A DNA stretch of 64,000 nucleotides, taken from contig NZ_JAKOGG010000004.1 of NCBI RefSeq assembly GCF_022321485.1, positions 238,156 through 302,155 of the forward strand. Direction: 5' to 3'. Position numbers and translations under genes: made by a program. Below, piece by piece: positions 48,180-59,373 of this stretch; the first letter of the stretch is position 1, and each line of letters opens with the position of its first letter. Below the pieces are notes generated by a model, which was given only the letters and a program-made list of their open reading frames with translations, was not told the origin of the DNA and ran no database searches. This DNA is from Shewanella electrica (GTDB taxonomy: Bacteria > Pseudomonadota > Gammaproteobacteria > Enterobacterales > Shewanellaceae).

Positions 48180-48746
48180 TTACTTGGCGGCAAGCATCGC
48201 TTTTTTAAGACTATTCTGTGCTGGTTCATCACCGAGCCAGATATTCATTAGTGCAATACGGAAGGTATCATTACCCACAGTGGCTTGTCGTTGTTGGTTT
48301 TTAAAGGCAGAAACGCCATCTTTTTTGCTGAACAGCAACAAAAACTGGTCGCCAACCTTAATTTCATCTTTAAACAAGCTAATAAACTGTTCGATCTCTG
48401 CGGCAATCGGTTCAGTATTGCCGTGAGTGGCATCATTAAAACCTTCACGAATCGCATCTTCCATTTTTTCGGAAGTGATTAATCCCGATAAAATGGTGAG
48501 ATTAATAGCGGCATAATCCGCCTCCAGTACTTCGGTGACCGACTTGGTTTTGCTTGGCAAATAAAGGCCGCCGACATACAAATCCATAAAGAATTTAGTA
48601 CGTACTCCCGCACCGTTAAGCACTAATTCGGGCGTGCCATCAAGCTGTAAACTCTCGGCAACTTGAGTATCTGCCACTTCGCGGGCAGCGGTGGTAAATG
48701 ACGCGACAGACAGCCAAGCAAGGCAAAAAACAAACAGTTTTTTCAT
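48180..48746 (-). CDS. Chalcone isomerase-like periplasmic protein
   Basis: The 188-residue protein has a Sec signal peptide (MKKLFVFCLAWLSVASFTTAA) and a chalcone_isomerase-like (Chalcone_3) domain with LVLNGAGVRTKFFMDLYVGGLYLP. Bacterial members have the fold but lack proven isomerase activity; their role is unknown, perhaps fatty-acid-type ligand binding. I start at the second of two adjacent ATG codons (48746), eight bases after a weak GAGA site. The first ATG at 48749 adds one Met. DUF2947 lies 19 bases upstream, so they are likely cotranscribed. Confidence 0.82.
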   Translation of the reverse strand: MKKLFVFCLAWLSVASFTTAAREVADTQVAESLQLDGTPELVLNGAGVRTKFFMDLYVGGLYLPSKTKSVTEVLEADYAAINLTILSGLITSEKMEDAIREGFNDATHGNTEPIAAEIEQFISLFKDEIKVGDQFLLLFSKKDGVSAFKNQQRQATVGNDTFRIALMNIWLGDEPAQNSLKKAMLAAK

Positions 48747-48765
48747 CATAAGTTTCTCGTATTGA

Positions 48766-49251
48766 TTAACCGCGTAAGCCAATATCACACATACCATCTT
48801 GGTGGAACCAAACTGCCTGACGGTTTTGACTGCTGATTAACAGCGGTTCATTGTCATTAAACAGGAAACACTTCCAATGGCGCTTGAAGCATCCCCAAGT
48901 GGTTTCTATTACGTCATATTTCTCATAGCAGAAAAACACCGTGGCATCGTCAGCCCAATCGATGAATCCATTAACGACCTCTGGCAGGGCGTTATCATCA
49001 CTATCCCATGCCGCTTGCCACTCGTCTGCTTGATGCCAAGTACTGCTGCGAGTTGCCCAATCACCTTTAGAAAACTCATCCGGCGCGACGTTTTTATTGC
49101 TTACCCAACGATTCCACACATCCATGGCCGATTTTGGCGTCAATGGTTTAATGAGTGGTTGATCTGGCGCAGGTACAGGCAACTCATGGTGATTAAACAT
49201 CCAACGACGACGGTATTGGTCTAACGGTTGATAACTAAGGGACAAGCTCAC
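48766..49251 (-). CDS. DUF2947-like protein
   Basis: The 161-residue soluble protein has many Trp residues (WVSNKN, GDWATR, DEWQAAWDSDD, ETTWGCFKRHWKCF) and begins with YQPLDQYRRRWMFNHHELPVP. This resembles the DUF2947 family of Vibrio and Shewanella as I remember it. No enzymatic motif is visible, and function is unknown. It precedes the chalcone-isomerase-like gene. Confidence 0.7.
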   Translation of the reverse strand: MSLSLSYQPLDQYRRRWMFNHHELPVPAPDQPLIKPLTPKSAMDVWNRWVSNKNVAPDEFSKGDWATRSSTWHQADEWQAAWDSDDNALPEVVNGFIDWADDATVFFCYEKYDVIETTWGCFKRHWKCFLFNDNEPLLISSQNRQAVWFHQDGMCDIGLRG

Positions 49252-49347
49252 ACTCCTGATATGACGTAATCGCGCGATTATATCTGGTTATACAGATCAA
49301 CCCAAGAACCGCTATTAGTGTTAGCCATTGCTCATATAGGCCATTGG

Positions 49348-51786
49348 CTAGTTACCTACGCTGTTGAGCATTCGTTGTGCCACCGGGTTACGCGGATCTA
49401 ACTCAAGCACCTGCTCAAAAATAGTCTTGGCTGCGGTGAGTTGATTCACACTGATTAAAAATTCTGCAAAATTGAGCAATATCGGAATATTCTGCGGATA
49501 TTTATCTAAGAAGTTCAGATAGCTATTGAGTGCATCCTGAGATTTATTGTTTAAATGCAACACGCGAGCATAGATCGGCTTAAAATCATCGAAGTTCTGT
49601 TGCAGCTCACTCAAGGCTTTTTCAGCCACATCGAGTCGCTGCAATTTTAGCGAAAGTGCGGCGATGTCGCGGCGTTGAATATGATCTATCTTGTCCTCAG
49701 GAATATTGAGTAGGGACATTAATGCGTCAGCGTCGTTACCTGTCATCATGCTGTAGTAAGCACTGGCAAGGTTAAATTCGACTGCATATTCATCGCTGCT
49801 CTGCTGCCTTCTCGCCAGTTCATCAACCATTCGCTTAAGGCCAATATGATTATTCTGGCTTTTTAAATGGAAAATCTTTTTGGTGATTAAATCGTGATTC
49901 TTTCGCACCGAAGCTAAAAGGTTACTAAAACACTCTGCTGACTGCTCAACTGTATCATGATAACTTTTTTTAAGGTTTACGCTAATAGCATCTGACAAAA
50001 TGGTGTTTGCCGCTTTTTCACGGCAGTATATCCTTCCTAGGGTATTGTCTTTTTGCCATATGGTAGCAAGCTGTTCTATAGGATATGTCAGGTCTAGCTC
50101 GTCTATTCTGGCTTGAGTGCGTTTAATCGCTTGTTCCAGCAACGTTATCAGTTCTGCTGTTGCTGAAAACATCGCTTGATAATAGTTGGCGTTCATCTCT
50201 TTGATGTAACTATCGTCCCAGTCGGCAGTATCACGACTGGTTAAAAATGCTGCAAATTCGCTGAAGCCATAAATCTTAATGGTCGATAATAGTTTTTTCG
50301 GCGATTTGTTTATCTCTTTCTCAATTTTCTCGATTTTTTTGCTGATTTGTGGAGATAAATGGGATTTATTTTTGTTACATAGTTCAACTGCTGAGGCGGC
50401 ATAGCCATTTATTTTTTTGATAGCCGATAGCGCGCTAGTTATCTCTTTCTTTGTTTTTTCTAACGATTCAAGTTTATTATTTTCGCCTGTCAGTATGGCT
50501 TGAATAGCACCGTTAAGATGGTCTTGTCTCTCTTTCAACACGATATTTTCTGGAGAAATATGGGAAATATTGTCAATCTTTGCTGCTTGGCTTGATAAGT
50601 TAATGATGTCACAGTCTGTTAAATTTTGTGCCTGCTCTGCCAATGATTGGATAGCCAGTTTTAACTGGACAGGGGTTTCTACTGTCTCGCCAGCGTAGGT
50701 TGTTACCCATTCACCAATAGTGACCAAATCGGCACCAACGGCTTCCTCTTTTGTGCCTTTGGTATGGGTCTTGCCTGACGTGGAATAGCACAGATCAACC
50801 CCCGCCAGTAATATTCGGCTAGCACCCAGCTGTAACGCTAACTCAATGGCAGAGTTGGTGACGGTTGTTTGTTTGAGTTCGACGTTATCTTCCTCTTTCC
50901 AAGGATACCGATCACCGAGATAGATGAAATTTTCCGTCCACTGTGCCGAGATGTATGGTGTGGTGTGATATGCCGATGCCAATAAAAATTTATCTTGGTA
51001 CTGCATCATATCTTTACTGACGTCAAAACTGACTTGCTGCGGGTCAACCGTGACGACAATTTCAGGAGAAATACCACAGGCGATGAGTTTGCCCGCTACT
51101 CTTGAAATCGTAATAATTATTAGCTTATCTCTATTATTTTTTATCCAATCTAAGCAGGTGTCGAGAGACGGGCCTCCCGCTGCGATCAGTATGGTGGCAT
51201 CTTTGGCTTTTTGACGAAGCACTTTCGCAGGGATGTAATTTTCAGCAAGATTGAAAATCTGGTTTTTTATGAAAATCTTTTGATTATATTGTACCTGCTC
51301 GGCAATTTTTTTAGTGCTAACCAGTTTTTGAATTTTTAATTTTAAGTCTAAGTATTCTGGAATATGGTTGAGTTGTACTGCCTTTGACTCGTGAATAATA
51401 AAGTTGCCTTTACCAATACAGACACTGATGTTTGCTTGGTTTAAGAGTTCTGGCAATTTATCAAAGGTTGTGGTGTAAAAATAATTTTTATCTTTTGCAG
51501 GGATGTCGATATTAAGTAGGTGAGTGATATCTTCTAATTCAACAATGATGATGTGGCAGCCTTGCGGTTTCTCTAAGTTGAGCAGATAGTCAGCAAGCAA
51601 TCCTGAATCTGAACCGATTACGATATGGAGTACATCCTTCATCTTAAAGAACTTTTTATAGGATTGGTCATATAGCGAAGTGGAGTTGATTTTTTCAAAC
51701 GTGTTCAGGTTTATTGCTGGAAAGTAGACTTCGCCAAATTGACTTACCGTAAAAGTTTGCAGTACGTCGGATGAGATTGATTGCAT
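49348..51786 (-). CDS. maf: Maf-type motility-associated glycosyltransferase (DUF115)
   Basis: The 812-residue protein has a DUF115/MptE-like domain. The hallmark ILIAAGGPSLDTCLDW is at about residue 200, followed by SPEIVVTVDPQ and LLAGVDLCYSTSGKTHTKG. A long helical middle part and tetratricopeptide-like repeats in the last ~120 residues follow (AEFLISVNQ, FEQVLELDPRNPVAQRML). Maf proteins attach nonulosonates such as pseudaminate to flagellin. The start is ATG 51786, six bases after AAGGA. The gene is visibly more A+T-rich than its neighbours. It is divergent from pseBC, whose product it probably uses. Confidence 0.88.
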   Translation of the reverse strand: MQSISSDVLQTFTVSQFGEVYFPAINLNTFEKINSTSLYDQSYKKFFKMKDVLHIVIGSDSGLLADYLLNLEKPQGCHIIIVELEDITHLLNIDIPAKDKNYFYTTTFDKLPELLNQANISVCIGKGNFIIHESKAVQLNHIPEYLDLKLKIQKLVSTKKIAEQVQYNQKIFIKNQIFNLAENYIPAKVLRQKAKDATILIAAGGPSLDTCLDWIKNNRDKLIIITISRVAGKLIACGISPEIVVTVDPQQVSFDVSKDMMQYQDKFLLASAYHTTPYISAQWTENFIYLGDRYPWKEEDNVELKQTTVTNSAIELALQLGASRILLAGVDLCYSTSGKTHTKGTKEEAVGADLVTIGEWVTTYAGETVETPVQLKLAIQSLAEQAQNLTDCDIINLSSQAAKIDNISHISPENIVLKERQDHLNGAIQAILTGENNKLESLEKTKKEITSALSAIKKINGYAASAVELCNKNKSHLSPQISKKIEKIEKEINKSPKKLLSTIKIYGFSEFAAFLTSRDTADWDDSYIKEMNANYYQAMFSATAELITLLEQAIKRTQARIDELDLTYPIEQLATIWQKDNTLGRIYCREKAANTILSDAISVNLKKSYHDTVEQSAECFSNLLASVRKNHDLITKKIFHLKSQNNHIGLKRMVDELARRQQSSDEYAVEFNLASAYYSMMTGNDADALMSLLNIPEDKIDHIQRRDIAALSLKLQRLDVAEKALSELQQNFDDFKPIYARVLHLNNKSQDALNSYLNFLDKYPQNIPILLNFAEFLISVNQLTAAKTIFEQVLELDPRNPVAQRMLNSVGN

Positions 51787-52148
51787 AATGGGTCCTTGGG
51801 TAACGCGCAATGATTTTTTGATGCAAAAGCTAGGCCGCCAACTGATGGTTTTTGCGTGATTTTTACTCAATCACTCTCTTTGGAGGCTGTGCAAAGCAGG
51901 CTATCACATCAGCACGCAGTGGGTGAAACCGCGAGGTGAAGATAGTAATGCGATCTCCATGGTAAGTGAGTGTACCGTAATATGCTTGCAGGACGGGGTT
52001 AAATCTTGCTGGATCTTGGCATTAGGTGATGTTAGTGACGCGAATGATTACCAAAGCGCGTTGTTTTAAGCTAAAAGCGGCAGATCGCCTCGACAGCATG
52101 TTGGTTACTCATTCACGGAGCTATTCGCAATATCTTGATATAAATAGA

Positions 52149-52176
52149 TTATACTTATCCCGATAATCTGTATTAT
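52149..52176 (+). promoter_or_regulatory. Candidate sigma-70 promoter of pseBC
   Basis: TTATAC (52149) and TATTAT (52171), spaced by 16 bases, give a plausible -35/-10 pair about 60 bases before pseB. The -35 agrees at only four of six positions. Confidence 0.4.
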
Positions 52177-52177
52177 A

Positions 52178-52191
52178 CGCTATGCATAGCG
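52178..52191. promoter_or_regulatory. 14-bp palindrome at the pseB start site
   Basis: CGCTATGCATAGCG is a perfect palindrome just after the candidate -10 box. It could be an operator or an RNA hairpin at the 5' end of the pseBC mRNA. Confidence 0.45.
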
Positions 52192-52234
52192 CCTGATATC
52201 TGGGTGTCTGAAAATGAAAAGGAATTGATAATAA

Positions 52235-54369
<2,135 letters not shown>

Positions 54370-54547
54370 CTTGATCGCTGTTAACCAATAGAAAAACTCT
54401 ATTTTATTAGCCTTATAGTATTCATTTGCTTGTTTTATATGAAATTTTCATTGCGTTGCCTAACTTTATCCAGTTTATTTAACTTCAATGCTAATGCGTT
54501 GTAGTTCGTCAATGAATGGCTAATGATATATTTGCATCATAGCGATT

Positions 54548-56248
54548 CTATTCCAGCAGTTGCTTGACTTGGGCGCAAAAACGTTCAACACCATCAATCT
54601 TCTCGGAGAATTGCTTGGCGTTAACAAGTACTTGTTGTCGTGCTTCGTTATCCGTAAATAGTTGCTGTAGCGCCGGGACAATATCAACGGATTGTTTGCA
54701 GATAAAACAGCATTGCAGTTGCTGTAAACTCGCCAGTTCCTCTTCGCTAACTAGATGTTTAGGCGGAAGTAATAGCGTTACTGACTGGGCCGCTATCGCT
54801 TCAAAAAGTGACAAGCCGTAAGCACTAATAACGGTTGCTGATTGCGCTATCAACTGCGGTAAATCTGCTGGGTTTTGCCGTATTTGCCAATCGCTATTTT
54901 CGGGGAGCCGTGGTGAGTCAGCATAGGGACCTTGTACCCAAATACGCTTTATATCACTCGGAATATTGGCATCAATAACGTCCATTAGCCAATCACCATA
55001 ACGCAACGCGTCACTACCACCAGTTAGCACTAAGAGTTGCTTCTGTTTAGCGGCAGTTTGTGGGGTGAAAAGGTAATTCTCTTTGCCGACGCTAACCTTT
55101 GGATGAGTGTGGTTGCTGAAAAACGACGGAATGAACAGCAGATCGATATAAGGGAGCAGAAAACTACATTTATCTAGCGCGATAAGCTTTTGCTGTTGTT
55201 GCTGGGCGCGACGACAGAAATCAATTAATAACGGCTGTGGAATAAAATCAGGATGTAAATCAATGATCCATAAATCCGTTTTTAGCTCTGTTACGGCGGT
55301 TAAGGCCGCTGTAACGTCATTGTGCCATACCGCTTGATTAGATCTTAACCAAGGGAGTTCTCTGGATTCACCAATGATATGCAGCTGCACGCCAATAGAA
55401 AGCTGCTCCATCAAGGCATTTGCTAGAAGAACACTTCGACGTAAATGACCAATGCCAATCGATGTACTGACTTGGCACAATACGACTGCTTTGCGATATT
55501 TCACATCGGGCAATTTCTGATGGACATGGAGATTAATTTGCCGCAGTTGCTGATCGTTGAGTAGTTGCTGTTGTACCCAGCCAAGACTGACAATGGTTGT
55601 TGTGTCGTGATGTTGATACCAGCGTCGGTAAACTTCGCTCATAAACTGATAATCTGCTTCGGTATCTACAGATATGCGTTGCTTAATCTGACTGAAATCA
55701 GCGCAATCATCAATTTCTAGCGCATCGAGTACTGGCGTTATCTTATTACCGTAACCTACGTGTTCACGCGCCATTTCAGTGGTGCTTACAGCTAATAATT
55801 TTTGCCAACCATGGCGACTATATACGGCAATTCCCTCATGCAAGCTTTGGCAGTCCGCTTTCAGGCGAATGGTATCTTTATTGGGGCTGTTACGCAGTTG
55901 CATTAACGCATGGTCAATAAATGCAGGTTCAATCAGCGGGCAGTCGCCGCAAATGTAGACAATATAATCAGGGTTATATTGCTGGACCACTGCATCAATA
56001 CGGCCCATAAGATCATCAACATTCCCCTCATAGGGCAGCACACAGATGGCGTTGTTATGGGCCCAATCGACTAACGGCTGGTTGAATGCATCAGCGGTGG
56101 TTGCCAGTACCAGAGTATTTAGCTGCTGACATTGTTGTAGTCGCTGAAAAATATGCTGGATCATCGGTTTTCCAGCCAGAGATAAGAGGTGTTTACCCGG
56201 CAAACGGCTGGAATTTAGGCGAGCCCCAACAACGGCTAACACTCTCAT
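54548..56248 (-). CDS. Fused SpsF-type cytidylyltransferase and PseG-type hydrolase
   Basis: The 566-residue protein joins two enzymes. Residues 1-235 are a CMP-sugar transferase of the SpsF type (ARLNSSRLPGKHLL, CGDCPLIEP). Residues 255-566 are a GT28-like domain with GIGHLRRS, the GxGHxxR motif holding the catalytic His of PseG, plus LTGGSDA and SAYGLSLFEAIA. PseG removes UDP from the diamino sugar, and PseF/SpsF activates the nonulosonate with CMP. Both are needed but not consecutive in the pathway, so the fusion is notable. It ends the seven-gene operon, and its start overlaps the preceding stop (ATGA). Functions are by motif; substrates are inferred. Confidence 0.85.
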   Translation of the reverse strand: MRVLAVVGARLNSSRLPGKHLLSLAGKPMIQHIFQRLQQCQQLNTLVLATTADAFNQPLVDWAHNNAICVLPYEGNVDDLMGRIDAVVQQYNPDYIVYICGDCPLIEPAFIDHALMQLRNSPNKDTIRLKADCQSLHEGIAVYSRHGWQKLLAVSTTEMAREHVGYGNKITPVLDALEIDDCADFSQIKQRISVDTEADYQFMSEVYRRWYQHHDTTTIVSLGWVQQQLLNDQQLRQINLHVHQKLPDVKYRKAVVLCQVSTSIGIGHLRRSVLLANALMEQLSIGVQLHIIGESRELPWLRSNQAVWHNDVTAALTAVTELKTDLWIIDLHPDFIPQPLLIDFCRRAQQQQQKLIALDKCSFLLPYIDLLFIPSFFSNHTHPKVSVGKENYLFTPQTAAKQKQLLVLTGGSDALRYGDWLMDVIDANIPSDIKRIWVQGPYADSPRLPENSDWQIRQNPADLPQLIAQSATVISAYGLSLFEAIAAQSVTLLLPPKHLVSEEELASLQQLQCCFICKQSVDIVPALQQLFTDNEARQQVLVNAKQFSEKIDGVERFCAQVKQLLE

Positions 56249-58152
56249 AGTGAATCCTCTGTAAGAGTGCAGGGGGTTATATGAAATCTGAAGTTTGGTA
56301 GATAACCATCGGCTTTTAATGTTTCGTCAGCTTCAGCCAATGAAAACCATAAGCGATTGAGGTAGCTGTCATTAATGCTTTTGCTAGCAAGCATTGGCAG
56401 TGCCGCACATTCGGCCGGATCCCAGCGTAATGCCACCCCTGCATCTCCAACACCTATGCGAACTTCCCCTGTGGTGGCACCAAGTGCGCAGTTGGCCGAC
56501 ACGATGGATGATACTGGCGTTCCGTGATCAAAATCTGAGTTACAATCGAAGTGTTCGGCAGTCGTTCCCCCCAAATGTGTATCGTACCAGCAGCGGTTTT
56601 GAGTGTTCAGCAGGGTGATAAACCCAAGCCTAATAGAGGCTTCAGGCCGTAAGTGCTGATCAAACAAAAAACCGCAGGTGAGTGATTCACCATCGATTCG
56701 AAAATATTTGGTCATGTTGCCAATTTTTAAGGGGATAACGGTACTAATGATTAGCGCCGAACCATCTTGCCAAAGTTGGTACGCCACTTGTGTCAAATCG
56801 GTGATGCGATCTCTGTGCGTAAAGCGCTCAATGACGACATGATCAGTGTAGAAGTCTGCACCATAGCTAATATGGTCAAAGAAACCGTGCGATAACGTCC
56901 CGACAACTGGCACAAATTGCTGTGTAGCGAACGCTAGTGATTGAATAGCTAACCCTCTATTGGCGTTAAGCGTCAATGCTACTGATGCGGTTTTGATGAA
57001 TAATCGCCGTCGCTCCGCATCATAACTAATCTGCCAATCAGAACATTGGCCGTTATACGTTTGCCATTGTGGCGAGGGCATTTCGTCTGCTGTGAGTGCC
57101 AGTTGTTGGTAGCGCGTGCTTGTCAAATGAGTGCGCAGATCGCTGGCCCACAGTCGGCATAAGGCGCGCCAATCATCATCAGTAGCGATCGCTTTTGCTC
57201 GTAATTCAGCGAAAGTTTTATAACAGAGGGTGTTAAGTAAAATGTCGTTTCTTCCACTTAATCCCCAGCGGGTAATATTGTATTTAGCTTGCTTTTTTAC
57301 GGAGACCGGATGAGCGGCAGTCGCCAGTTTCAAAGGCTGACCTTGTTGCCACAAGACTAAGGTTTTACTCGGCAGTAACCATTGATGTCCATGGTTTGCC
57401 GCTTGTTGAAACAGTGCGGCAATCCGCTGCCACTCGCCTGCAATTTTCTCGGCTTCGGAACTATAACGTCCCGGCCGGTAATCAAATACCTCAGCATCAC
57501 TGCCATAGACCGGAAATACTTCAATACCAGCGCGAGAGATTTTTTGTAGATAGTCGAGATAGTCTTGCAACACCAACTCGCCGTGAGCGTATCGTTGAAA
57601 TTTTTGGAAGCCTATCGCATGGTTCCAAATCACCTTAATCTGGCGGCCTGAGGCTGTTGCCAGCGTCGCTGGGCGATTGAGTTCACTATGTTCCCAATTG
57701 TTATTGTGCGAAAAGGGGTTATCCCACTCGACAACCACCGCATCAAATCCTTCATCCAAATAGATATCGAGCAGACTCTCAGATACGGCTTGTTCATTGA
57801 TGTAGGCAATCGAAGGCTGCATGCCAGTAAGTGCTTTATAGCCTTGCTGGCCTAAACGTAGATTTTGCTGGTTAACTTCAGCGGGCACCAAAGGGCCGAT
57901 GATCTGACAGTCACCACTGGCAATCAACTCACAATCGCCATGTTGAATCCGTTCAGTAAATTCGCTCAGCCAAAGAGGATCAACCTTAGCTATCGCTTCC
58001 AAGGTATACACCGTCGCTTCAATTCCAATGGGGTAACCGGATTTTGCTAATGTTAATAACGGCCAGTAGCAAGCTTTGACGACTGCAGCATGGTCTTGCT
58101 CATCGATAGATGAAAACGCCAGATTGAGATGAAAGATGCTATAGAGTTTCAT
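56245..58152 (-). CDS. GH57-type barrel glycosidase/deacetylase-like protein
   Basis: The 635-residue protein has motifs of the GH57 family: HLNLAFSSI near the N-terminus, GDCELIASGDCQIIGPLVP, YINEQAVSESLLDIYLDEGFDAVVVEWDNP (with a Glu at the nucleophile place), and PVYGSDAEVFDYRPG (with Asp at the acid/base place). The C-terminal ~300 residues form a beta-rich region. GH57 enzymes are amylases, branching enzymes and galactosidases; here the substrate is probably a surface glycan or lipid-linked sugar. It has no signal peptide, so it works in the cytoplasm. The role in the pathway is unknown. Confidence 0.7.
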   Translation of the reverse strand: MKLYSIFHLNLAFSSIDEQDHAAVVKACYWPLLTLAKSGYPIGIEATVYTLEAIAKVDPLWLSEFTERIQHGDCELIASGDCQIIGPLVPAEVNQQNLRLGQQGYKALTGMQPSIAYINEQAVSESLLDIYLDEGFDAVVVEWDNPFSHNNNWEHSELNRPATLATASGRQIKVIWNHAIGFQKFQRYAHGELVLQDYLDYLQKISRAGIEVFPVYGSDAEVFDYRPGRYSSEAEKIAGEWQRIAALFQQAANHGHQWLLPSKTLVLWQQGQPLKLATAAHPVSVKKQAKYNITRWGLSGRNDILLNTLCYKTFAELRAKAIATDDDWRALCRLWASDLRTHLTSTRYQQLALTADEMPSPQWQTYNGQCSDWQISYDAERRRLFIKTASVALTLNANRGLAIQSLAFATQQFVPVVGTLSHGFFDHISYGADFYTDHVVIERFTHRDRITDLTQVAYQLWQDGSALIISTVIPLKIGNMTKYFRIDGESLTCGFLFDQHLRPEASIRLGFITLLNTQNRCWYDTHLGGTTAEHFDCNSDFDHGTPVSSIVSANCALGATTGEVRIGVGDAGVALRWDPAECAALPMLASKSINDSYLNRLWFSLAEADETLKADGYLPNFRFHITPCTLTEDSL

Positions 58153-58155
58153 AAG

Positions 58156-59373
58156 TTAGACTTCGTAACTGATGTTCAACTGCGCCAATGCATTATTCGC
58201 AATCGCAATTGCATCTGCTTTAGTGTCAGCGCAGCTAATCACAAACCCCGCGCGCTGTGTATGATTTGCTAACGGCGCGATGTAATCTCCCGGCTGTATG
58301 AACAGCGATAGCATCTCAACACCTGCTAATGCTTGTGCTTGCTCTTGGTTTTCAATTGTATGAATTCGGCCCGGAGCGAGATCTAAATAACGAATTGCCA
58401 CCCCCTTGTGATGTTTGGGAGTAACTTCTTGCACTGATAAATGTTCGCCGAGAGCGAGCTTTATGGCTTTTTCGATAAAGTTAACGCCGGTCGCTAGCGG
58501 AATTTGTGTGGTTGAGAAATACCCGCCAGACAATCGCCCTGCAATTTCTATGACCTTGGCTTGACCACCAGAAAATACCATATCGCCTTTAGCTACACCG
58601 CTATCAATGCCTAAAGCTTTAGCCGCTTGTTCCGCTACGTCGATGACTTTTTGTTTCACTTCAGCGGATTGGGCCGTCGGGCTGTCGCCACCATTTTCAA
58701 TCATGAACGGTTTGGTTTTTTCGAGCCATTCGTAGTTTCTGTCGGCGAAACCAAGCGTGTAATAATGGCCGTTATCGGCGAGCGTTTCGGTACTGAATTG
58801 CGGACCAGGCAGGTATTCCTCCATCATTACTCGTCCTGTTGGTGATTCTTGCGCGGCAAGCTCCCAAGCAGATTCTAACGACGCTAAGTGATCGATGTAC
58901 TGCACCCCGCGTGCACCACGGCTATCAACTGGCTTGATGACTAAGGGGAGGCCGATGTTTTCCGCGCATTGGTAGACATCTGCTTTCGCGGGTACAGCAC
59001 AATACGCAGGGATCGGAATGTTTTGTGCCTTTAGTTGGTCTTTCATTGCCAGTTTGTCAGCCACCCAATGAGCAGACTCAAGCGTTAAACCGGGGAGGTG
59101 CAAGGCGTTGGCGACAATGGCAACGCTCATCGGCACGTCGGCACACATGGCGATGACGCCATCAATAGTGACGCCGGACGCTTTCAAGGTGATGGCTTGG
59201 TCAGCGATAGCCTTGCCATCATAGGTGCTGGCGACAATGCGGTGATCGGCCCACGCAAATCCCGGAGCTTGCGGATTGCCGTCGGCAATAATCAACCCTA
59301 AGCCCATATTCTTGGCGATTTTGATGCCTTCACATGCTTCAACGCCTGCGCCGATGATCAATATATTTTTCAT
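58156..59373 (-). CDS. ATP-grasp ligase
   Basis: The 405-residue protein starts with a Rossmann pre-ATP-grasp domain (ILIIGAGVEACEGIKIAKNMG). The ATP-grasp fold follows, with LVIKPVDSRGARGVQYI as the ATP loop and KGDMVFSGGQAKVIEIAGRLSGGYFS as the metal-binding region. It resembles carbamoyl-phosphate-synthase-like carboxylate-amine ligases. A likely task is to join an acid to the amino group of the sugar, but the substrate pair is not visible. It directly abuts the methyltransferase gene, with no gap. Confidence 0.85.
   Translation of the reverse strand: MKNILIIGAGVEACEGIKIAKNMGLGLIIADGNPQAPGFAWADHRIVASTYDGKAIADQAITLKASGVTIDGVIAMCADVPMSVAIVANALHLPGLTLESAHWVADKLAMKDQLKAQNIPIPAYCAVPAKADVYQCAENIGLPLVIKPVDSRGARGVQYIDHLASLESAWELAAQESPTGRVMMEEYLPGPQFSTETLADNGHYYTLGFADRNYEWLEKTKPFMIENGGDSPTAQSAEVKQKVIDVAEQAAKALGIDSGVAKGDMVFSGGQAKVIEIAGRLSGGYFSTTQIPLATGVNFIEKAIKLALGEHLSVQEVTPKHHKGVAIRYLDLAPGRIHTIENQEQAQALAGVEMLSLFIQPGDYIAPLANHTQRAGFVISCADTKADAIAIANNALAQLNISYEV

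Larger units (their letters stand above)
51787..52234. other. 448-base divergent control region, maf/pseB
   Basis: No gene was found. The right half has the candidate pseB promoter and a palindrome (listed separately). The left half, next to maf, has no recognisable operator. Confidence 0.6.
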
